This document shows, in pieces, positions 59,534 through 64,000 of a DNA stretch of 64,000 bases (position 1 is its first letter; each line of letters starts with the position of its first letter). The notes under the pieces are model-generated. The model was not told the origin of the DNA. It ran no database searches and was given only the letters and a program-made list of their open reading frames with translations. The position numbers and the translations under genes were made by a program. Origin of the DNA: Pelagibacterium limicola (GTDB taxonomy: Bacteria; Pseudomonadota; Alphaproteobacteria; Rhizobiales; Devosiaceae); contig NZ_JADQDB010000002.1 of NCBI RefSeq assembly GCF_015694405.1, positions 310,001 to 374,000 on the forward strand. Reading direction: 5' to 3'.

Positions 59534-59956
59534 TTGACCTTTCTCGAGACGACAGACCGGCCCGAACGCCCGCTGTGGCCGGCGGTGCGCCGCGGGCTGG
59601 CCGGCAAATGTCCCTCATGCGGCGAAGGCCGGCTGTTCGGAAAATATCTCAAGGTCAATGAAACCTGCCCGTCCTGCGGGGAGGAACTGCATCACCATCG
59701 CGCCGACGACGCCCCGCCCTACCTGGTCATTGTTATCGTCGGGCATTTGCTCGTCGCGATCATCCTGCATGTCGAGATGGTCTACCGGGTACCGGCCAGT
59801 ATCTATCTTTGGACCATGATTCCCCTCGCCATCGGGCTTTCGCTTTGGCTCCTGCCCATCGTCAAGGGCGCGGTCGTAGCGATGCAATGGGCCAAATACA
59901 TGCACGGATTCGATCCCCGCGGCCCTGATGACGATATCGAGGACGAGCGCGGCTAA
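59534..59956 (+). CDS. DUF983 membrane protein
   Basis: A 140-residue protein with a zinc-ribbon-like N-terminus (CPSCGEGRLFGKYLKV, then CPSCGEEL) and two membrane helices (about 70-90 and 96-118). This is the DUF983 layout; function unknown. The start is a TTG with AGGAG eight bases upstream, four bases after the rnr stop. The position between rnr and rpmG is conserved in rhizobia. Confidence 0.9.
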   Translation: MTFLETTDRPERPLWPAVRRGLAGKCPSCGEGRLFGKYLKVNETCPSCGEELHHHRADDAPPYLVIVIVGHLLVAIILHVEMVYRVPASIYLWTMIPLAIGLSLWLLPIVKGAVVAMQWAKYMHGFDPRGPDDDIEDERG

Positions 59957-59971
59957 CGGGAAAGCCGCCGC

Positions 59972-59999
59972 TTGACATTTGGCGCAAAATCCATAGGTT
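59972..59999 (+). promoter_or_regulatory. rpmG promoter
   Basis: TTGACA (59972-59977), 16 bases, TAGGTT (59994-59999): a good sigma-70 promoter giving a leader of about 65 bases before the rpmG ATG. Confidence 0.6.
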
Positions 60000-60070
60000 G
60001 CGCCCAACTAATTTCGGACGCCGTGCGCAGGACCTGCCGCGCGGCCTCTCTTTTTAAAAGGCTACCCGCG

Positions 60071-60238
60071 ATGGCAAAGTCCAACACGATCAAGATCAAG
60101 CTGGTTTCGACCGCCGATACCGGCTTCTACTACGTCACCAAGAAGAACACCCGCACCGCGACCGAGAAGCTCTCGTTCCGCAAGTACGACCCGGTGGTCC
60201 GCAAGCACGTGGAATTCAAGGAAGCCAAGATCAAATAG
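60071..60238 (+). CDS. rpmG: 50S ribosomal protein L33
   Basis: A 55-residue ribosomal protein, [19 protein letters not shown] to KEAKIK, identical in layout to alphaproteobacterial L33. It has no zinc-binding cysteines (the C-minus form). It has its own promoter and a strong terminator 24 bases after the stop, so it forms a single-gene unit. The frame upstream of 60071 is not coding. Confidence 0.97.
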   Translation: MAKSNTIKIKLVSTADTGFYYVTKKNTRTATEKLSFRKYDPVVRKHVEFKEAKIK

Positions 60239-60261
60239 ATCGCGCTTCATCGAGAACGAAG

Positions 60262-60288
60262 AAAAACCCCGCCTCGGCGGGGTTTTTT
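60262..60288 (+). terminator. Rho-independent terminator of rpmG
   Basis: ACCCCGC...GCGGGGT forms a GC-rich stem with a CTCG loop, followed by six Ts (60283-60288) and preceded by five As, so it may work on both strands. Confidence 0.92.
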
Positions 60289-60318
60289 ATTTGGACGTAA
60301 AGAGCTCGAAAAAATAGT

Positions 60319-60517
60319 GGCTGGCCCAGCCCGGCTGTCGAAGAGGCCACTCTTGTACCGGTGCCGGGCCAGCCGCCCTACGGGACAGGAGTTGCGGCGG
60401 ACCTGAATTCCGTAGGGACAACTGAACGGTATGCAGTCTGCATCCGTCTCAGTACCCATAGGTTACGCTCTGGTCCGCCCCACGCCAAGTATAACGTGAG
60501 CCGGGGACCGGCGTTTT
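60319..60517. ncRNA. Candidate structured RNA between rpmG and pleD, strand uncertain
   Basis: The 325-base gap between rpmG and pleD holds no credible gene but many stems: 60319-60327/60366-60374 (9 bp) enclosing hairpin 60341-60345/60350-60354; 60376-60383/60410-60417 (8 bp); 60421-60435/60439-60453 (14 pairs, two bulges); and 60396-60403 with 60472-60479 (8 bp), which would form a pseudoknot with the second stem. Plus strand: TTGGAC (60291) -16- AATAGT and a terminator GCCGG/CCGGC-GTTTT at 60500-60517. Minus strand: TATACT (60493-60488) without a good -35, and six Us after the first stem (60314-60309). I do not recognise it as 6S, SRP, tmRNA or RNase P RNA. Confidence 0.45.
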
Positions 60518-60563
60518 ACTATTCATAATAAAAAGTTAACCTTAACTGTCGTTCTGGGGCAGT

Positions 60564-61934
60564 TCACGCCGCTTCGGAAACAACCCGATTACGGCCTGCG
60601 CGTTTGGCCGCGTACAACGCCAGATCCGCGCGCTTGATCAAGGATTCGGGGGTGTCTGTCTCGAACTCGTTGAAGGCAAGGCCAACGCTGACAGTAATGT
60701 CGAGCGGTTTTTCGATACCCACCTTGAATCCGTATTGGGCCATTGCGAGCCGGACGCGCTCGGCAACATGGAGTGCTTGTCGCGTATCGGTATCGGGCAT
60801 GAGCACGACGAATTCCTCGCCCCCGAAGCGGCAGGCCAGATCGACGCCCCGTATGTTGCGCTGCAGGCGGAGCGCAAATTCCTTGAGAACGACATCACCC
60901 ACGTCGTGGCCATATGTGTCGTTGACCGATTTGAAGTAGTCGATATCGAGCAACATGACCGCCATTTCGCGATCCTGTTCCTTGGCCTTGGTCAGGCTGA
61001 TCGAAAGATGGCGCTCGAAATAGCGGCGGTTATAAAGCCCGGTCAGTTCATCGATCACAGCCATCTGCATGGTGGACGAAAGGCTTTCGCGCAATTCCAC
61101 CGTGTAGCGGTACCGCCTGATCTGGGTCTTGACCCGGGCTGAGAGTTCGTAGCGCTCCAGGGGGCGCATGATGAAGTCGTTGACCCCAAGGTCGAGTCCC
61201 CGCACGATCTGGGGGCGGTCTTTCTCGTCGGCGATGAGAATGATCGGGAGCGAACGGGTCTGGTCGGCAGTCCTGATCTGCGAGCAGACCCGCAAGGGAT
61301 CGAAGCCGTCGAGATCCATGCTGACCAGCACGACTTCGTAATCTCCACCTGAAATCTGGAAAACGGCATCCGATGGGGTGGTCAGCACATCGACGTTGTG
61401 TTTCCCCTGAAGGTAGGACCGCAGCCGCTCGGCACGAACCGCCTCCCCTTCGATGACGAGTATGCGGCCCTGTTCCGAGTCGGTTTCCTCGACTGAACGC
61501 GCGGCGTGCTCAAGAGCAAGCTGATGGCTGGTCTTTGCGCGGGCGCGCAATTCGTCTGTCAGAACCTTGAGCCGGATGAGGCTTTTAACCCGCGCGAGAA
61601 GCTGCATGTCGTCGACGGGCTTGGTGAGAAAATCGTCGGCACCGGATTCGAGCCCCCTGACCTTGTCGGAGGGCTGATCGAGCGCCGTGATCATGACGAC
61701 GGGGATATGCGACGTGCGGGCGCTGCCCTTGAGAATGCGGCAGCATTCGAAGCCGTCCATGTCGGGCATCATCACGTCGAGCAGGACGATATCGATGTCC
61801 TGGGTCCGGCAAATCTCGATGGCTTGAGGACCGGAGGCAGCGGTGACCACCTCGAAATATTCCGCCATTAGCCGCGCTTCGAGCAGCTTTACGTTGGTTG
61901 GAATATCGTCAACAATCAGCACCCGTGCTGTCAC
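60564..61934 (-). CDS. pleD: PleD-type diguanylate cyclase response regulator
   Basis: A 456-residue protein with two receiver domains and a GGDEF domain. REC1 has the phospho-Asp53 in LLDVMMPDMDG; REC2 (about 155-270) lacks an equivalent Asp, as in Caulobacter PleD. The cyclase site is GGEEF near residue 370, and the product-inhibition site RGVD lies five residues before it, so it should make c-di-GMP under feedback control. Downstream of divK with a 39-base gap; the pair governs polarity and development in alphaproteobacteria. Confidence 0.95.
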   Translation of the reverse strand: MTARVLIVDDIPTNVKLLEARLMAEYFEVVTAASGPQAIEICRTQDIDIVLLDVMMPDMDGFECCRILKGSARTSHIPVVMITALDQPSDKVRGLESGADDFLTKPVDDMQLLARVKSLIRLKVLTDELRARAKTSHQLALEHAARSVEETDSEQGRILVIEGEAVRAERLRSYLQGKHNVDVLTTPSDAVFQISGGDYEVVLVSMDLDGFDPLRVCSQIRTADQTRSLPIILIADEKDRPQIVRGLDLGVNDFIMRPLERYELSARVKTQIRRYRYTVELRESLSSTMQMAVIDELTGLYNRRYFERHLSISLTKAKEQDREMAVMLLDIDYFKSVNDTYGHDVGDVVLKEFALRLQRNIRGVDLACRFGGEEFVVLMPDTDTRQALHVAERVRLAMAQYGFKVGIEKPLDITVSVGLAFNEFETDTPESLIKRADLALYAAKRAGRNRVVSEAA

Positions 61935-61973
61935 GGCGCTTCCCTCTCGGCTGATTTTCGGTGTGCGAGCCCG

Positions 61974-62348
61974 CTACCCGGCTTTGCCAATGTAGCTTTC
62001 AATCGTTTCCAAAAAGTGAGGCACCGAGATGGGTTTAGAGATGTATCCCTCGCAGCCGCCCTGCAATATCCGCTCCTCGTCGCCTTTCATGGCGAAAGCG
62101 GTGACGGCGATGACCGGGATCGGCGCAAGTTCGTCGTCTTCCTTGAGCCATTTGGTCACGACGAGGCCGGAGACCTCGGGGAGCTGAATGTCCATCAGAA
62201 TGAGATCGGGCTTGTGCTCGCGCGCAAGATCGAGCGCTTCCATTCCATTGCGGGTCTGGATGGTCCGATAGCCGCGGGATTCGAGGAGATCGTGAAAGAG
62301 CTTCATATTGAGCTCATTATCCTCGACAATCATCACCGTCTTGGCCAT
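61974..62348 (-). CDS. divK: DivK single-domain response regulator
   Basis: A 124-residue receiver with no output domain. Phospho-Asp53 in [11 protein letters not shown], acidic pair Glu9-Asp10 in MIVEDNELN, Thr of [10 protein letters not shown] and Lys of YISKPISV are all present. In Caulobacter DivK controls DivL/CckA and so CtrA. GANTC sites (GACTC near 62364, GAGTC near 62435) lie in the region shared with the DUF3572 gene and might allow CcrM/GcrA control. Confidence 0.94.
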   Translation of the reverse strand: MAKTVMIVEDNELNMKLFHDLLESRGYRTIQTRNGMEALDLAREHKPDLILMDIQLPEVSGLVVTKWLKEDDELAPIPVIAVTAFAMKGDEERILQGGCEGYISKPISVPHFLETIESYIGKAG

Positions 62349-62458
62349 GCGTCCCGTTCCGCCGACTCACGCCGACGCTTCCTGTTCTGGTTATGATCCG
62401 GTATCATCAATCTGTTACGAAACAAGAAATAAGGCGAGTCTCTCGCCCGGTCGATACC

Positions 62459-62722
62459 ATGACGGACACCGAACTCGCGGAAATCTCCGATGCCTGCCTG
62501 ACCTGGCTTGCAGGGGACGTGGCCGAACTCGAGCGATTCATGTCGCTTGCCGGCTATTCCCCGCAAACACTTCGCCAGGCCTTGGGCACAACGGGGTTGG
62601 CGCAGGGACTAATCGACCATTTCGGACGCAACGAGCCGCTTTTGCTGGCGATGTGCGCCAATACCGGGCTGGACGTCAACCGCGTCATGCGGCTTTGGAA
62701 CCGCCTCAACGCCCACGCGTGA
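62459..62722 (+). CDS. DUF3572 family protein
   Basis: An 87-residue helical protein. CLTWLAGDVAELERFMSLAGYSPQTLR and LAQGLIDHFGRNEPLLLAMC (about residues 13-39 and 47-66) are the DUF3572 pattern. No function is known. The ATG at 62459 fits the family start. Divergent from divK and two bases before dinB, as in rhizobial genomes. Confidence 0.85.
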   Translation: MTDTELAEISDACLTWLAGDVAELERFMSLAGYSPQTLRQALGTTGLAQGLIDHFGRNEPLLLAMCANTGLDVNRVMRLWNRLNAHA

Positions 62723-62724
62723 CG

Positions 62725-64000
62725 ATGACGACAACGCCCTTCATGTGCCGCGATTGCCTGGGGCGCGGCGAGGCCGTGCGTCCCCCTGCCCGCTGCCCAT
62801 CCTGCGGTTCACCGCGGGTCTTTGCTCATGCCGAACTGTTCGACCTCGTAATCGCCCACGTCGATTGCGACGCGTTTTATGCGTCAGTCGAAAAACGGGA
62901 TGACCCGAGCCTTATCGACAAGCCCCTCATTGTCGGTGGCGGACAACGCGGCGTGGTCTCGACCTGCTGTTACATTGCCCGGATGAGCGGCGTGCGCTCG
63001 GCCATGCCGATGTTCCAGGCCAAACGCCTTTGCCCGCAAGCGGTTATCATCAAGCCCGACATGAAGAAATATGTGGGTGTAAGTCGCGAAATCCGCATGC
63101 TTATGGACGAACTTACCCCTCTGGTGCAGCCGCTCTCGATCGATGAGGCGTTCCTTGACCTCTCGGGCACCCAGGCCGTCCACAGGGCCCCTCCGGCCGT
63201 TGCGCTGGCGCGCTTCGCAAAGCGTGTGGAAACGGAGATCGGCGTGACGGTGTCGGTCGGACTTTCGCACAACAAGTTTCTCGCCAAGATCGCCTCGGAC
63301 CTCGACAAGCCCCGCGGTTTCGCCACCATCGGCAAGGCCGAAACCATCCCTTTCCTTGCCGAAAAACCGATCTCCTTCATCTACGGTGTCGGAAAGGCAA
63401 TGACCGAGACTCTCAAGAAGGATGGCCTGACCACAATCGGGCAGTTGCAAAATCGTGCGCCGGAAGACCTCATGCGTCGCTATGGCGAGATGGGGGCAAG
63501 ACTGGCACGTCTTTCCCGCGGTGAGGACTACCGGCGGGTTTCCACGGCGCGCGAGACAAAGTCGGTGAGCACCGAAACCACGTTCTTTTCCGATCTTTCG
63601 GGTTTCGAGGAGCTTTCGACCGCCCTGCTCTCGCTTTGCGAGCGATTGTCGGAAAGGTTGAAGAAACAAAAATTTGTCGGCGATACCGTAACGCTTAAAT
63701 TAAAGACGGCGGGCTTCAGGACGCGCACGCGTGCCCAACACCTGATGATGCCGACGCAGCTGGCAACTACGCTCTATGAGGCCGGCATGAAGCTGCTCGC
63801 GCGCGAAGTGGACGGCACCGCCTTTCGCCTGCTCGGTATCGGTGTTAGTGGTCTGGAGGCGGCTGACGGAGCCGATCCGGTCGACCTCATCGAACCCCAG
63901 ATCGCCCGCAGGGCCGCCGCCGAACGCGCGCTGGACAAGGTGCGCGACAAATTCGGGCGTGAGGCGCTAGTGCGCGGCAAGCTCTACAAGAAGCCCAAAC
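62725..64000 (+). CDS. dinB: DNA polymerase IV with N-terminal zinc ribbon (partial)
   Basis: A Y-family translesion polymerase; 425 codons are inside the window and the 3' end is missing. The catalytic palm shows AHVDCDAFYASVE near 46-58 and LSIDEAFLDLSG near 140, with the metal-binding Asp and Glu. Helix-hairpin-helix FIYGVGKAMTETL follows, then the little finger domain. The first 35 residues add a C4 motif (Cys10, 13, 26, 29) not found in E. coli DinB. The ATG lies two bases after the DUF3572 stop; GTG at 62719 is also in frame. I saw no clear alphaproteobacterial LexA box nearby. Confidence 0.93.
   Translation, partial: MTTTPFMCRDCLGRGEAVRPPARCPSCGSPRVFAHAELFDLVIAHVDCDAFYASVEKRDDPSLIDKPLIVGGGQRGVVSTCCYIARMSGVRSAMPMFQAKRLCPQAVIIKPDMKKYVGVSREIRMLMDELTPLVQPLSIDEAFLDLSGTQAVHRAPPAVALARFAKRVETEIGVTVSVGLSHNKFLAKIASDLDKPRGFATIGKAETIPFLAEKPISFIYGVGKAMTETLKKDGLTTIGQLQNRAPEDLMRRYGEMGARLARLSRGEDYRRVSTARETKSVSTETTFFSDLSGFEELSTALLSLCERLSERLKKQKFVGDTVTLKLKTAGFRTRTRAQHLMMPTQLATTLYEAGMKLLAREVDGTAFRLLGIGVSGLEAADGADPVDLIEPQIARRAAAERALDKVRDKFGREALVRGKLYKKPK

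Noticed and set aside
60247-60459. 70-codon minus-strand frame in the rpmG-pleD gap
   Set aside because: It runs through the rpmG terminator and the stems of the RNA candidate, has odd composition and no ribosome binding site.
60319-60517. 6S, SRP or two-piece tmRNA
   Set aside because: No closing stem joining the two ends as in 6S, no GGAAG-type SRP loop, and no proteolysis-tag reading frame or tRNA-like end.
60536-60547. CtrA binding site (TTAA repeats near the pleD stop)
   Set aside because: The spacing is two bases instead of seven. The TTAAC repeats at 5701-5718 are also spaced wrongly (five).

Overview
The window is about 62% GC and packed with genes. Its gene order is that of an alphaproteobacterium of the order Hyphomicrobiales (Rhizobiales). 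The right-hand end carries dinB, a DUF3572 gene, divK, pleD, rpmG, a DUF983 gene, rnr, topA, dprA, plsY, a pyrC-like gene, pyrB, ruvX and the gatC/gatA group, which is a familiar rhizobial neighbourhood. The inactive-type dihydroorotase, HdaA, and the GGAAC/CGTT promoters of the EcfG stress sigma factor agree with this. A relative of Devosia or Pelagibacterium is plausible, but I cannot fix the genus from sequence alone. I see no rRNA, tRNA, insertion sequence, prophage or CRISPR array.

Layout. 1-2071: a five-PAS HWE-type histidine kinase that runs off the left edge. 2274-7554: an M20 peptidase, an SDR, a cyclopropane-fatty-acid synthase and recJ. 7710-13487: a small lipoprotein, then glpX, hom, alaC and argC read leftwards. 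13631-19730: a glycosyltransferase, etfBA, psuK/psuG and an FAH-family enzyme. 19795-25090: an alternative haem-copper oxidase cluster (ctaG, copD-like, subunit II, fused subunits I+III, small membrane protein) with an antiparallel DUF2231 gene inside it. 25180-31565: a D-galacturonate oxidation island (KGSA dehydrogenase, udh, gntR, kdgD, gci, gli). 31574-37160: ppx, ppk, hdaA, perM. 37293-38947: purMN. 39058-49279: mixed small genes with gatB and, further on, gatC-GNAT-gatA. 49398-64000: the conserved housekeeping block ending inside dinB.

How the genes work together. The uronate island encodes every step from galacturonate to 2-oxoglutarate: Udh makes galactaro-1,5-lactone, Gli isomerises it, Gci opens it to 2-keto-3-deoxygalactarate, KdgD decarboxylates and dehydrates that, and the aldehyde dehydrogenase finishes. 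A FadR-type regulator sits between the two transcription units; no transporter is present. ppk and ppx make and break polyphosphate and share a tight unit with hdaA. pleD and divK belong to the cell-cycle and c-di-GMP circuit.

The observations most worth a second look are: a homoserine dehydrogenase with an N-terminal helix-turn-helix-like domain whose upstream region holds three copies of an AATAGGA half-site; a roughly 200-nt structured, possibly pseudoknotted RNA element between rpmG and pleD; two exact EcfG-type promoters (histidine kinase and a proline-rich 68-residue protein); an oxidase subunit I that lacks the K-channel lysine; an oxidase operon interrupted by an antiparallel gene; and a yjhX/topAI-type gene with a nine-codon upstream ORF abutting a perfect hairpin.
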